A DNA stretch of 64,000 nt from Priestia endophytica DSM 13796 (GTDB lineage Bacteria; Bacillota; Bacilli; Bacillales; Bacillaceae_H): positions 792,334 through 856,333 of the forward strand of contig NZ_FOXX01000001.1 of assembly GCF_900115845.1 (NCBI RefSeq), read 5' to 3'. This document shows, piece after piece, positions 35,760 through 44,327 of the stretch; the first letter of the stretch is position 1; each line of letters starts with the position of its first letter. The translations under genes and the position numbers were made by a program. The notes beneath the pieces are model-generated. The model made no database searches and was not told where the DNA came from. It saw only the letters and a list, made by a program, of their open reading frames with translations.

Positions 35760-37085
35760 TTAAACTTTTTGTTTTGTATATTGATTTTCCTTAAATGGAA
35801 GACCTAAATTTGTTCGTAACGTATGCCCTTCATATTGACGACTATAATATCCTTTGCTTTCTAGAATAGGAAGAACATGTTCTGTAAAATCGTCCAAACC
35901 ACTTGCAAGAACAGGTGAACCTAAAATAAAGCCATCAGCTCCGCCTTGTTCAACCCACGCAATTAGTTTTTCTGCTACTTCTTCATAAGTTCCAAACAAA
36001 GCACTTTTTGGGGTTGTTACTTCTAATGCTACTTCTCGTAATGTTTGATTTTTCTCGTGAGCTCGCTGCTTAATTTTGTCTGTTGTAGAACGAAAGCTAT
36101 TTTGACCAACGTCTCCGATGTCAGGAAATGGTTCATCTAATGGATACACGCTAAAATCAAAATGATCAAAGAAACGCCCTAAGTAGTTTAATGCTTCTTC
36201 AATTGAAACTAGGTTTTGAATCGCCCTATACTTCGCTTCTGCTTCTTCAACAGTAGCTCCAGCAATGGGATGGATACCTGGAAATACTTTAATGTCTTCT
36301 TCATCCCTACCAAACGTTTTTGCTTTGTTTTTTATATCTTGGTAATATGCTTGTGCTTCTTCTAAAGATCCTGCATTTGTAAACACAGCATCTGCTTCTT
36401 TTGCAGCTAAATTCTTTCCTCTTTCAGAAGCCCCTGCTTGAAAAATAACGGGCTGACCCTGCTCTGATCGTTCAATATTAAGAGGGCCTTTTACAGAGAA
36501 GAATTCCCCTTCATGATTTAAAGTGTGAAGCTTCGTTCGATTAAAAAATTCCCCTGTTTTACGATTCCTTACAAAAGCATCATCCTCCCAGGAATCCCAA
36601 AGTCCTTTTACCACTTTTAAATATTCATCAGCTATCTCATAACGTTTTTTATGAGAAGGATGCTCTCCTTTATTATAGTTTTCAGCAGACCCCTCTAACG
36701 GAGATGTCACAACGTTCCAACCGGCACGTCCTCCGCTAATTTTGTCAAGTGAAGCAAACTGTCTAGCAACTGTAAATGGCTCACTATAAGAAGTTGATAA
36801 TGTACCAACTAAGCCAATTTTTGAGGTTACAGCTGCAAGTGCCGAAAGAATCGTAATTGGTTCAAAACGGTTCAGAAAATGGGGAATTGATTTTTCATTA
36901 ATAAATAAGCCATCAGCTACAAAGGCAAATGTAAACCCTTCTTCCTCCGCTTTTTTTGTCATGGATTGATAATAATTTAAGTTCACACTCGCATTTGCTG
37001 GAACAGATGGATCTTTCCATGCATTCATATGCCCTCCTGGACCATGTAGCATAATGCCAAACTTTATTTGCTTTTTAGAAGACAT
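35760..37085 (-). CDS. cmoJ: FMN-dependent monooxygenase CmoJ (YtnJ, NtaA/SnaA/DszA family)
   Basis: A 441-residue two-component FMNH2-dependent monooxygenase of the NtaA/SnaA/DszA family (luciferase-like TIM barrel): [41 protein letters not shown] in pieces, [17 protein letters not shown] and [10 protein letters not shown]. It needs reduced FMN from a separate reductase, fitting the SsuE-like gene downstream. CmoJ oxidises the N-acetylated succinocysteine to release the thiol. It overlaps cmoO by 11 bases. Confidence 0.9.
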   Translation of the reverse strand: MSSKKQIKFGIMLHGPGGHMNAWKDPSVPANASVNLNYYQSMTKKAEEEGFTFAFVADGLFINEKSIPHFLNRFEPITILSALAAVTSKIGLVGTLSTSYSEPFTVARQFASLDKISGGRAGWNVVTSPLEGSAENYNKGEHPSHKKRYEIADEYLKVVKGLWDSWEDDAFVRNRKTGEFFNRTKLHTLNHEGEFFSVKGPLNIERSEQGQPVIFQAGASERGKNLAAKEADAVFTNAGSLEEAQAYYQDIKNKAKTFGRDEEDIKVFPGIHPIAGATVEEAEAKYRAIQNLVSIEEALNYLGRFFDHFDFSVYPLDEPFPDIGDVGQNSFRSTTDKIKQRAHEKNQTLREVALEVTTPKSALFGTYEEVAEKLIAWVEQGGADGFILGSPVLASGLDDFTEHVLPILESKGYYSRQYEGHTLRTNLGLPFKENQYTKQKV

Positions 37086-38091
37086 TTTCTTTCCTCTTTT
37101 CTTTGAGAGAATGTACAGAACTTAATAGGTGGAATGAATGCTTCCTCGCTTGTCGGTCTTCAATTGGAGTATGAAAAATAAATTCTTTCACACCATAATG
37201 CTCATGATAATACTTTAGAACACTATGAATATATTGAGGCGTTCCTGCTAGTGTTTGCAGTTTCTGCTTTCTTATCTCGTATTCTTGACCTGATTGGCTT
37301 CCAAATCCTTCAGCCTGTTCTAAAGAGTTAACGGTTACAATTCGACCACTTTCTAAAGCCACTTTATAAATCGTTTGATCGCTCACACGTTCCTCAGCTT
37401 CTTTTTGATGATCTGCAGCAAATACAGATATGGCCATCGCAAAGTGTCCATTTGGTGATAAGCTTCTGTATACCTCCGCTGCTTCTGTCCATGATGTAGG
37501 ATCGCTATTAATAAATTTAGCAAAAACAAAGTTCCAGCCGAACTTAGCAGCAATCTCAGCGCTTTTAGCACTCGCTCCTAACAAGTAATAGCGAGGATTT
37601 TCAGGAGGTTCTGGCGTTACATTCACTTCAGCTAGCGGATGATCTTGGGGGAGTTTTTTTTCTAATAGCTCATAAAGTGAACTTAATCGTTCTTCAAAAT
37701 CTTCCCCCTTATTCACTGTGCCAAATTGTAAAGCTTTTGTGGATAAAGGTAAGCCACCAGGGGCTTTGCCAATCCCTAAATCAACTCTTTTCGGAGCTAA
37801 AGCAGATAAAACACTGAAGTTCTCAGCCACTTTATATGGACTGTAATGCTGAAGCATAACACCTCCAGATCCAATCCGAATTTTATTCGTTTTTGCTAAT
37901 AAGTAAGCCATCAGCACTTCTGGTGACGATCCCGCTAGCTTTTCTGCATTATGATGTTCAGAAACCCAAAAGCGATGATATCCCCATTTTTCTGCTTCTT
38001 GTGCTAACTCGACTGTTTTCTGTAAAGCATGGAAAGCCGTTTCCCCTTCGTATATAGGGCTTTGGTCAAGTAAGCTTATTTTATATTCCAT
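37075..38091 (-). CDS. cmoO: Luciferase-like monooxygenase CmoO (YtmO)
   Basis: A 338-residue single-component luciferase-like flavin monooxygenase of the MsnO8/YtmO type: [44 protein letters not shown] and [10 protein letters not shown]. First gene of the long operon; a LysR-type dyad and a probable promoter lie upstream. In B. subtilis cmoO belongs to the ytmI operon and is needed with cmoJ or related enzymes for use of organosulfur compounds; its exact substrate is uncertain. Confidence 0.9.
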   Translation of the reverse strand: MEYKISLLDQSPIYEGETAFHALQKTVELAQEAEKWGYHRFWVSEHHNAEKLAGSSPEVLMAYLLAKTNKIRIGSGGVMLQHYSPYKVAENFSVLSALAPKRVDLGIGKAPGGLPLSTKALQFGTVNKGEDFEERLSSLYELLEKKLPQDHPLAEVNVTPEPPENPRYYLLGASAKSAEIAAKFGWNFVFAKFINSDPTSWTEAAEVYRSLSPNGHFAMAISVFAADHQKEAEERVSDQTIYKVALESGRIVTVNSLEQAEGFGSQSGQEYEIRKQKLQTLAGTPQYIHSVLKYYHEHYGVKEFIFHTPIEDRQARKHSFHLLSSVHSLKEKRKENVF

Positions 38092-38127
38092 CTTTTCATC
38101 TCCCTAACCCAACTTTTTTTATAAGGA

Positions 38128-38161
38128 TAGTAAGTTTTTTCTAATTGACACTTATCCTACC
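38128..38161 (-). promoter_or_regulatory. Imperfect hairpin/dyad in the cmoO leader
   Basis: AGGATA and AGT on one arm, ACT and TATCCT on the other (minus strand), with a 3-nt bulge. It ends about 37 bases before cmoO. No T run follows, so it is not a usual terminator; operator or leader structure. Confidence 0.35.
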
Positions 38162-38208
38162 ATCTACATTTCATAAAATAAATGCTTTTGATGATAGAAA
38201 GATTTATT

Positions 38209-38231
38209 GTATTTATAGAAAAAATAAATAC
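38209..38231. promoter_or_regulatory. LysR-type operator candidate upstream of cmoO
   Basis: GTATTTAT, 7 bases, ATAAATAC: a perfect 8-bp inverted repeat with the T-N11-A form of LysR sites, lying just after the ytlI stop and about 120 bases before cmoO. YtlI is the obvious ligand. Confidence 0.6.
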
Positions 38232-38233
38232 AT

Positions 38234-39133
38234 TTATATAGCTTCTGCTTGCTTGCTTTTCTCTTCAAAAGATTCGATTACGTTCCAAAGATGATCCCAT
38301 AAATAAGGAGGATTTGCTCCATAGTACGTTCCATATACTTGCTGTTTTATATTTAAAATATGGTCTGTTTCAATCGTAACCAGCGTCCCTTTCTTCAGTT
38401 CTTCTTTTATACATAAGGAAGGTAAAAACCCAATCCCTTTATTCTGTTGAATAAGTGATTTAGCTACTTCTAAATGGCCAATTCGAAATTCAATGCGAGG
38501 ACTAACATTTGCCGCTTCAAACATTTTATGAATTCTATTCCAATCAAAAGCACCACATTCAAAGAAGACAAGAGGATCTTCGGATAAATCGTCCACATTA
38601 ATATTTGTCTTGTTCGCCAAAGGATGATTTGGATGACAAACAAGGCGAACGGAATTATCAAGTACAGGGCTTTGATAAATTGCATCACGGCTCATTTCTT
38701 TTAAGAAGGCAATGTGAATCTCTTTCCGAATGAGTTGATCCACAAGTATCTCATTTGTTGCCGTTATAAATGTAAAATGGACATCCGGAAGAGCTTCCTT
38801 CCATAAAGGTAAAATATGAGGAATAAAGTATTGAGAAGAAATAGGATTGGCTCCTATCACCACTTCTTTTTGGATATGCTCTTTACTAAGCTGTTTCTTC
38901 GCTTTTTCATATGTTTGCACAATTTGTTCAGCATATGAAAAAAATTCTCGCCCTTTTTCCGTTAGTTTAATTCCTCTTCCACTTCGTCTAAATAATGCCT
39001 GCCCAAGCTCTCGCTCAAGTGTCTTTATTCGGGCCGTTACCGTTGGTTGTGATAGAAATAAAGCATCTGCTGCTTTATGAATACTGTTTAAATGCACAGC
39101 GTAAATAAAGGCTTCTATGTGATCAATATTCAT
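38234..39133 (-). CDS. ytlI: LysR family regulator YtlI
   Basis: A 299-residue LysR regulator: N-terminal HTH (AFIYAVHLNSIHKAADALFLSQPTV region, residues about 8-35) and a two-lobe effector domain. In B. subtilis YtlI activates the ytmI operon when cysteine is scarce and is itself repressed by CymR. Here it lies immediately upstream of, and in the same direction as, cmoO, while in B. subtilis it is divergent. A palindromic site between the two genes suits it as activator. Assignment by context and length. Confidence 0.82.
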   Translation of the reverse strand: MNIDHIEAFIYAVHLNSIHKAADALFLSQPTVTARIKTLERELGQALFRRSGRGIKLTEKGREFFSYAEQIVQTYEKAKKQLSKEHIQKEVVIGANPISSQYFIPHILPLWKEALPDVHFTFITATNEILVDQLIRKEIHIAFLKEMSRDAIYQSPVLDNSVRLVCHPNHPLANKTNINVDDLSEDPLVFFECGAFDWNRIHKMFEAANVSPRIEFRIGHLEVAKSLIQQNKGIGFLPSLCIKEELKKGTLVTIETDHILNIKQQVYGTYYGANPPYLWDHLWNVIESFEEKSKQAEAI

Positions 39134-39150
39134 TTTCTTTCTCTCCTTTT

Positions 39151-39183
39151 AAAAAAGCGCCTGAATTTAATTATTCAGGCACT
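39151..39183 (-). terminator. Terminator after ssuBACD
   Basis: AGTGCCTGAAT, 6-nt loop, ATTCAGGCGCT on the minus strand, followed by TTTTTT. Separates ssuD from ytlI. Confidence 0.92.
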
Positions 39184-39200
39184 TTGTTGATCATTAGTTT

Positions 39201-40346
39201 TTAAATTAACTGTTTTTTAATATCTTTCGCTAAAATATCGTTTCCAATGGCTTCACCAATGTTTCCACGTGAACGTCCAATATCTTCGCCAACTCCAAAA
39301 GATAAGAGCGGAAAAACAAGCTCTGCAAAACGATAAGATTCTTCTAAATGCGGGTACCCTGAGAAAATAAAGCTTTCAATCCCTATTTCTTGGTACTCTC
39401 TAATTCTTGCAGCAACTGTCTCGGCATCTCCAACAAGAGCGGTACCTGCTCCCCCGCGCACGAGACCAATTCCAGCCCATAAGTTCGGACTAATCTCTAA
39501 GTCAGCTTCTTTTCCTTTCTTATGGAGATCAGCCATTCGAGTTTGGCCTGTAGAATCATGTCGACTTAACCGTTGCTGTGCTTGCTCGATAATCTCATCA
39601 TCTAAATATGAAATAAGCTTATTAGCAGCGGCCCATGCTTCTTCATTTGTTTCACGTACAATAACGTGAAGACGAATACCAAACTTTACTGTTCGCCCTT
39701 CCCTAGCCGCTTTTTCGCGAACGCTTTTTATCTTCTCTTTTACCTGTTCTGGCGGTTCTCCCCATGTTAAGTACACATCTGAATGCTCTGCTGCCACATT
39801 CTGCCCTGCTTCTGAGGATCCACCAAAGTAAACAGGTGGTGTTGGTTGTTGAACAGGTGGGAAGATAAGCTCTCCCCCTTTAGAAGAAATATGCTTGCCT
39901 TCAAAATGAACTTTATCTCCTTTTAAAAGACTGCGCCAAACTTTCAAAAATTCATCAGTTGCTTCATATCTTTCATCATGAGAAAGGAAAACACCATCAC
40001 CTGCAAGCTCAACCGGATCTCCCCCTGCTACAACGTTAATCAGTAAACGACCATTTGATATGCGATCAAGAGTAGATGTCATCCGAGCAGCAACAGATGG
40101 AAGCATAAGACCTGGTCTAACGGCTACTAAAAACTTTAGACGTTGCGTCTCAGCCGCAAGGGCCGCTGCTGTTAACCAAGGGTCTTCGCACGACTTTCCT
40201 GTTGGAATCAAAACGCCCGTATATCCTAATCTGTCCGCTGCTTGTGCAACTTGACGAAAATAAGTATGATCAGCTTCTCTTCCTCCAATTTGTGTTCCTA
40301 AATATCGACCATCACCATGCGTTGGAATAAACCATAAAATTTCCAT
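39201..40346 (-). CDS. ssuD: FMNH2-dependent alkanesulfonate monooxygenase
   Basis: SsuD cleaves alkanesulfonates to aldehyde and sulfite with FMNH2 and oxygen. The 381-residue protein is full length, with the luciferase-like fold and SsuD segments [48 protein letters not shown], and [12 protein letters not shown]. Last gene of ssuB-ssuA-ssuC-ssuD, the same order as in B. subtilis. The FMN reductase it needs is encoded some 15 kb away, not in this operon. Confidence 0.96.
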   Translation of the reverse strand: MEILWFIPTHGDGRYLGTQIGGREADHTYFRQVAQAADRLGYTGVLIPTGKSCEDPWLTAAALAAETQRLKFLVAVRPGLMLPSVAARMTSTLDRISNGRLLINVVAGGDPVELAGDGVFLSHDERYEATDEFLKVWRSLLKGDKVHFEGKHISSKGGELIFPPVQQPTPPVYFGGSSEAGQNVAAEHSDVYLTWGEPPEQVKEKIKSVREKAAREGRTVKFGIRLHVIVRETNEEAWAAANKLISYLDDEIIEQAQQRLSRHDSTGQTRMADLHKKGKEADLEISPNLWAGIGLVRGGAGTALVGDAETVAARIREYQEIGIESFIFSGYPHLEESYRFAELVFPLLSFGVGEDIGRSRGNIGEAIGNDILAKDIKKQLI

Positions 40347-40369
40347 TTTTATCGCTCCTTTAAATTTTA

Positions 40370-41194
40370 TTAACCTTTGAAACTATCTCGCCATTTTAAT
40401 AGCCTTCGTTCAAATAAGCGCACAAGAGAGTCTGTTGCTTTCCCGACAACTGCAAAGATGATAATTCCCACGAACACTTTATCTGTTAGTGAATATAAGC
40501 GCGCATCCATAATCATGTAGCCAATTCCAGCGCTTGAACCCATAAGCTCAGCTACAACAAGGCCAAGCCAAGCAATTCCAAGTGATAAGCGCACACCTAG
40601 TAAAATATTAGGAAGGGCAGCAGGGAGAATCAGCTTTGTAATTTTATCTTTAAAACTAAATTCTAAAACTCTAGCAACATCAAACAGCTTAGTATCGACA
40701 CTTCTTATTCCAAGAAACGTATTAATATAGATTGGAAAGAACGCTCCAAGAGCAATTAATAAAACTTTGGAAATTTCATCAAATCCAAACCATAGAATAA
40801 AAAGCGGTGTTACAGCTAAATGTGGAACTGTGCGTAACATTTGAAGAGTTGGGTCAATATACGCCTCTGTTTTTTTAGAAAATCCTGTTAAGATTCCGAA
40901 AAGTAATCCAAGGCTACCGCCAAGTAGAAAACCAAGTGCTGCTCTTATGATACTGATTTTCATATTGCTAAAAAGCTCTCCAGATAACGTGAGTTCATAA
41001 AAGGAAGATAGGATAGCAACTGGTGTTGGTAAGATATTAGCAGAAACAAACCCCATACTCCCTATATACTGCCAAATAGCGAGAATAACAGCTGGCAAAG
41101 CGCATCCTTTTATCCATAACGGTATGCCTCTTTTTCCCTTTAGTTTTCTTGTTTTCCCTTCTCTTTGCACTTGAACGTAGGCTGCTGTTTTCAC
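40370..41194 (-). CDS. ssuC: Aliphatic sulfonate ABC transporter permease
   Basis: A 274-residue permease with six membrane segments and EAA loop [27 protein letters not shown]; SsuC/TauC group. Overlaps ssuA by 4 bases and precedes ssuD by 23 bases. Forms the sulfonate channel with SsuB and SsuA. Confidence 0.94.
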   Translation of the reverse strand: MKTAAYVQVQREGKTRKLKGKRGIPLWIKGCALPAVILAIWQYIGSMGFVSANILPTPVAILSSFYELTLSGELFSNMKISIIRAALGFLLGGSLGLLFGILTGFSKKTEAYIDPTLQMLRTVPHLAVTPLFILWFGFDEISKVLLIALGAFFPIYINTFLGIRSVDTKLFDVARVLEFSFKDKITKLILPAALPNILLGVRLSLGIAWLGLVVAELMGSSAGIGYMIMDARLYSLTDKVFVGIIIFAVVGKATDSLVRLFERRLLKWRDSFKG

Positions 41195-42171
41195 TTTTCA
41201 TCCTCCTTTCTTACTTTTTTCACGAAAGTATTATCAACTACTTTGGATACATCAATCTCTTTATTAATCGCGCCTATTTCATATTGGAAATCAGCCGTAT
41301 CTTGCTGATCTTTAATAATTTCTTTTGAAATAGGAACATTAAATTGTTTTGTATTTTTTAAGACATTCGCCACTACTTTTTCATCTAAGTTTTTCGTCTT
41401 CGCATAAATTGCAACAGCTTCTTCATTATGAGCGTTTTGCCATTTTACAGTTTTGTCGTACACTTTCATAAAGGTTTCCAATTCTTTTGGATGGTCTTTA
41501 ATAAATTGTTCTCTAGCAATTGCAAAACTAGGAGAGTATGTACCAACCGTTTCTCCATCTGCTAGTATTTTAGCGTCGTGTTCAATTGTTTGAAGTGAAA
41601 TAAATGGTTCCCAGATTGACCAAGCATCCACAGATCCATTTTGAAAAGCAGGCATCGCTTCATCTGGCTGAAGTTGAATAATTTCTACCTCTTTAGGAGA
41701 AATCCCAGCTTTCTTTAATGTTTTGTGAAGGAAGTCAAACCCACTGCTTCCTTTTGCAACTGCAATTTTCTTTCCTTTTAAATCTTTGAGTGACTTAATA
41801 CTGCTGTCTTTATTGACTAAAATAGCGTTACCTTTCACTCCATCTGACGTCATTGCAATTTCTTTAAATGGGACGCCACCAGCCTGCCCTCCAATAACAG
41901 GTGAATTTCCTACTAGTGTCACATCCAATTTTCCACCTGCAATCCCTTCAAATTGAGGCGGCCCACTTTGGAACTCTGTCCATTTCACTTTAATTCCTTC
42001 TTTTTCAAACTCTTCTTCAAACCATTTCTTTTCTTTTGCAATCCATAGCGGTGTTAGGCTTTGTTGAATGCCAATATTAATTTCTTTTAATTTTCCTGGT
42101 TCTGCTGAACTTTTAGCAGAGCAAGCTGTTAACAACAGTGCAGCTGCTATTACTAACAACCATTTCTTCAT
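41191..42171 (-). CDS. ssuA: Aliphatic sulfonate-binding lipoprotein
   Basis: A 326-residue lipoprotein: signal peptide with lipobox LLTAC (Cys about 17), then the SsuA binding fold (INIGIQQSLTPLWIAKEKKWFEEE, GGKLDVTLVGNSPVIGGQAGG, LKGKKIAVAKGSSGFDFLHK in parts, DAWSIWEPF). Captures alkanesulfonates outside the cell for SsuBC. It lies 11 bases after ssuB. Confidence 0.94.
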   Translation of the reverse strand: MKKWLLVIAAALLLTACSAKSSAEPGKLKEINIGIQQSLTPLWIAKEKKWFEEEFEKEGIKVKWTEFQSGPPQFEGIAGGKLDVTLVGNSPVIGGQAGGVPFKEIAMTSDGVKGNAILVNKDSSIKSLKDLKGKKIAVAKGSSGFDFLHKTLKKAGISPKEVEIIQLQPDEAMPAFQNGSVDAWSIWEPFISLQTIEHDAKILADGETVGTYSPSFAIAREQFIKDHPKELETFMKVYDKTVKWQNAHNEEAVAIYAKTKNLDEKVVANVLKNTKQFNVPISKEIIKDQQDTADFQYEIGAINKEIDVSKVVDNTFVKKVRKEDEK

Positions 42172-42182
42172 TAAAATCCCTC

Positions 42183-42950
42183 CTAAATTCCTGATCCTTG
42201 TTCATAGACCACTTCTTTTGTTTTTTCAAACTCTTTTAACACTTCCTGACGGAGATACTGGAAAGATGAATCAGTTCGATCTCTTGGAAAAGAAAGCTTA
42301 ATAGGCATCACTTTCTGAAGGGCACCTGGCTTTGCTCTTAAAATCGCAAGCTTTGTGCCTAAATAAATTGACTCATCAATATCATGGGTAACTAAAATCA
42401 TCGTAATTTTTTTCTTCTGCCAAATTTGAAGCAAAACATCTTGAAGGTGCTTTCTCGTGAACGCATCAAGCGCTCCAAATGGTTCATCAAGCAGTAATAC
42501 TTCTGGTTCCCGAATAAGTGCGCGAGCAATAGCTACACGCTGAGACATTCCTCCTGACAGTGCTGATGGATATGCTTTTTCATAACCATCTAAGCGAACA
42601 ATTTGAATAATCTCTGCTACTTTTTGCTTCACTTTTGGATCTCGTAAATTCAAATCTGCTGCAATGTTCTGTTCGACGGTTAACCATGGAAACAACCTGT
42701 GTTCTTGAAAAATAAATCCTTGATTGATTCCAGGCTCTACAATCCTTTTGTTTTCAATATGAACTTTTCCAACATAGTCAGTATCGAGACCAGCTATAAT
42801 TTTTAATAGTGTGCTTTTTCCACATCCGCTTGGGCCAATAATAGTTAAAAACTCACCTTGTTTAATTTCTAAGCTAATATCGTCAATTACTACAGTGCGC
42901 TTTTCATCACTTATAAATGCTTTTTCATTTACAACAATTGAAACTGCCAC
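42183..42950 (-). CDS. ssuB: Aliphatic sulfonate ABC transporter ATPase
   Basis: A 255-residue intact ABC ATPase of the nitrate/sulfonate/taurine group: Walker [11 protein letters not shown]-loop [10 protein letters not shown], signature LSGGMSQR, Walker [16 protein letters not shown] and H-loop LVTHDIDE. First gene of ssuBACD, directly behind the tandem leader elements C and D. It keeps the Trp in LLQIWQKK that is TGA in the second copy. Confidence 0.95.
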   Translation of the reverse strand: MAVSIVVNEKAFISDEKRTVVIDDISLEIKQGEFLTIIGPSGCGKSTLLKIIAGLDTDYVGKVHIENKRIVEPGINQGFIFQEHRLFPWLTVEQNIAADLNLRDPKVKQKVAEIIQIVRLDGYEKAYPSALSGGMSQRVAIARALIREPEVLLLDEPFGALDAFTRKHLQDVLLQIWQKKKITMILVTHDIDESIYLGTKLAILRAKPGALQKVMPIKLSFPRDRTDSSFQYLRQEVLKEFEKTKEVVYEQGSGI

Positions 42951-42969
42951 TTTTCCTCTCCTCCTTATG

Positions 42970-43021
42970 AAAAAACTCCCTATCTAAATAAGATAGAGAG
43001 CTTTCGGTTGTTCCGATCAGC
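42970..43021 (-). ncRNA. Leader element C: conserved hairpin overlapping a terminator, before ssuB
   Basis: Minus strand 43021-43000 reads GCT-GA-TCGG-AACAA-CCGA-A-AGC. The AGC opens the terminator arm AGCTCTCTATCT, closed after TATTT by AGATAGGGAG and TTTTTT (to 42970). It lies about 20 bases before the ssuB start, right before its ribosome site. Second of two tandem copies. Confidence 0.62.
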
Positions 43022-43078
43022 CTTTTTCAATATGTGTTTACAGTCATTCACAAAAGCATCAACTCCTTTAGTAGCAAC

Positions 43079-43133
43079 AAAAAAAGCACACGCTTCTTTA
43101 AAAGAAACATGTGCTTTCGGTGTTCCGATCAGC
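43079..43133 (-). ncRNA. Leader element D: conserved hairpin overlapping a terminator, first of the tandem
   Basis: Minus strand 43133-43113 reads GCT-GA-TCGG-AACA-CCGA-A-AGC. The AAAGC then starts a long terminator stem (AAAGCACATGTTTCTT with AAGAAGCGTGTGCTTT, 16 pairs allowing G-T) followed by TTTT (to 43079). The ssu transcript must pass D and then C, giving two checkpoints in series. Confidence 0.62.
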
Positions 43134-43154
43134 TATATGAAATATATAATTTTA

Positions 43155-43207
43155 TATCCAATTAATTCTATAGGGATTATAATATATAAATTTTCTTTCT
43201 TCGTCAA
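43155..43207 (-). promoter_or_regulatory. ssuBACD promoter with CymR-like box
   Basis: Minus-strand TTGACG (43207-43202), 17-bp spacer, TATTAT (43184-43179), then CCTATAGAATTAATTGG just downstream. The latter resembles the GGAATTA boxes near the other sulfur leaders and would sit at the transcription start. Confidence 0.65.
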
Positions 43208-43233
43208 TCCTTTTTTAAAAAAAATTTAAATCT

Positions 43234-43265
43234 AAAAAGCCCTTAAATTGTTTAAGGGCTTTTTT
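43234..43265. terminator. Terminator after rsuA-type gene
   Basis: AAAAAGCCCTTAAA, loop TTG, TTTAAGGGCTTTTT. On the minus strand it follows the pseudouridine synthase gene and lies just before the ssu promoter. Confidence 0.92.
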
Positions 43266-43271
43266 CATCTT

Positions 43272-43982
43272 TTATTCTCCTTTTAACAATGCCACTTCTT
43301 CATCCGTTAACTCGCGATACTGTCCAAGCTCGAGCTCTTCATCAAGTTTTAGTTCTCCCATTGAGAGGCGTTTGAGATAGATCACTTTTTTCCCTACGGA
43401 TTCAAACATTCTCTTAACTTGATGAAACTTTCCTTCTGTAATTGTTAAGTGAATAACAGACGTTTCTCCACTCTCAATAATCTCTAGCACCCCTGGTTTC
43501 GTAACATATCCATCATCAAGTGTTACGCCGTTTTTAAAAGCTTCCACATCTTCTTCAGTCACTTCTGAATTAATGTGAGCTAAATACGTTTTCGGGACGT
43601 GCTTTTTTGGCGAAAGAAGCTGGTGAGACAGCTTGCCATCGTTTGTTAATAAAAGAAGGCCTTCTGTATCCTTATCAAGCCTACCCACTGGAAAAGGTTC
43701 AAAAACAGCATCTTCCGGTTCTAATAAATCAACAACAGTTGGTTGAGACACATCTTCCGTTGCTGAAATAAGTCCTTGTGGTTTATGTAGCATAAGATAA
43801 ATAAATTCTCGATATACAACTTCTTCGTTGTAAACCGTAACCTCTTGTTCACCAGGATTTACATGTTGTTTCGCATCTTTTACAGGTGCTCCATCAACTT
43901 TAACAGCTCCTGATTTCAATAATGATTTTACTTCTTTCCGACTACCATATCCAATATTCGCTAAAAGCTTGTCAATTCTCAT
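43272..43982 (-). CDS. ytzG: 16S rRNA pseudouridine synthase, RsuA family (YtzG)
   Basis: A 236-residue RsuA/RluB/E/F-family enzyme with an N-terminal S4 RNA-binding domain (MRIDKLLANIGYGSRKEV, residues 1-60) and the catalytic domain with FPVGRLDKDTEGLLLLTNDG, where Asp is the catalytic residue, then KTYLAHI and KFHQVKRMF. RsuA converts U516 of 16S rRNA; the B. subtilis counterpart at this locus is YtzG. Start follows AGGAGG. Confidence 0.93.
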   Translation of the reverse strand: MRIDKLLANIGYGSRKEVKSLLKSGAVKVDGAPVKDAKQHVNPGEQEVTVYNEEVVYREFIYLMLHKPQGLISATEDVSQPTVVDLLEPEDAVFEPFPVGRLDKDTEGLLLLTNDGKLSHQLLSPKKHVPKTYLAHINSEVTEEDVEAFKNGVTLDDGYVTKPGVLEIIESGETSVIHLTITEGKFHQVKRMFESVGKKVIYLKRLSMGELKLDEELELGQYRELTDEEVALLKGE

Positions 43983-44084
43983 GACAAATACCTCCTATTC
44001 TTCTTAAAGTTTGGGCTTCTGCCTATACATCCTGTAGATAACTTTCATACTTTATGGTGAACTCAATTAGAGAGGAGAACTTTC

Positions 44085-44285
44085 ATGTACCCTTATTCTT
44101 ATTATCGCCAACAGCCCCAAGGATTCTTCCCTGGCTCTACTATTTCAAACATCAATCGCCGTCTTGATCGCATTGAAAATCGTTTAAATGATCACGATCG
44201 TAAACTTCGTCAACTTAATCGACGCCTTCGTCGTGTTGAACGTCAAATCGGTTTTTCAGTCTTTGGTACAGACGAAGACTTCTAA
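44085..44285 (+). CDS. Small hypothetical protein with basic coiled coil
   Basis: A 66-residue protein: a Tyr/Pro/Gln-rich N-terminus (MYPYSYYRQQPQG) then a heptad-like basic helix (INRRLDRIENRLNDHDRKLRQL region) and an acidic end. GAGAGGAG precedes the ATG, and a strong terminator follows. The Tyr/Gln-rich start recalls small spore-coat proteins, but that is only impression. I do not recognise a named family. Confidence 0.7.
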   Translation: MYPYSYYRQQPQGFFPGSTISNINRRLDRIENRLNDHDRKLRQLNRRLRRVERQIGFSVFGTDEDF

Positions 44286-44294
44286 AATGACAAT

Positions 44295-44322
44295 AAAATG
44301 GCGCTAAGATTAGCGCCATTTT
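44295..44322. terminator. Terminator between the small protein gene and murJ
   Basis: AAAATGGCGCTAA, GA, TTAGCGCCATTTT: a 13-bp perfect stem serving both converging genes. Confidence 0.9.
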
Positions 44323-44327
44323 ACTTT

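Noticed and set aside
22992..43133. Sulfur leaders as S-box (SAM), T-box or FMN riboswitches
   Set aside because: No GGTGGNACCGCG, no SAM aptamer core and no FMN aptamer sequence; the upstream part before each terminator is too short for these aptamers.
43008..43229. Plus-strand ORF across the ssu leader region
   Set aside because: It is antisense to the promoter, both hairpins and terminators; no ribosome site and low-complexity C-terminus.
44030..44084. Sigma-E-like promoter (ATA-N18-CATACTTT) before the 66-residue protein
   Set aside because: Only partial match to the consensus; too weak to list as a feature.
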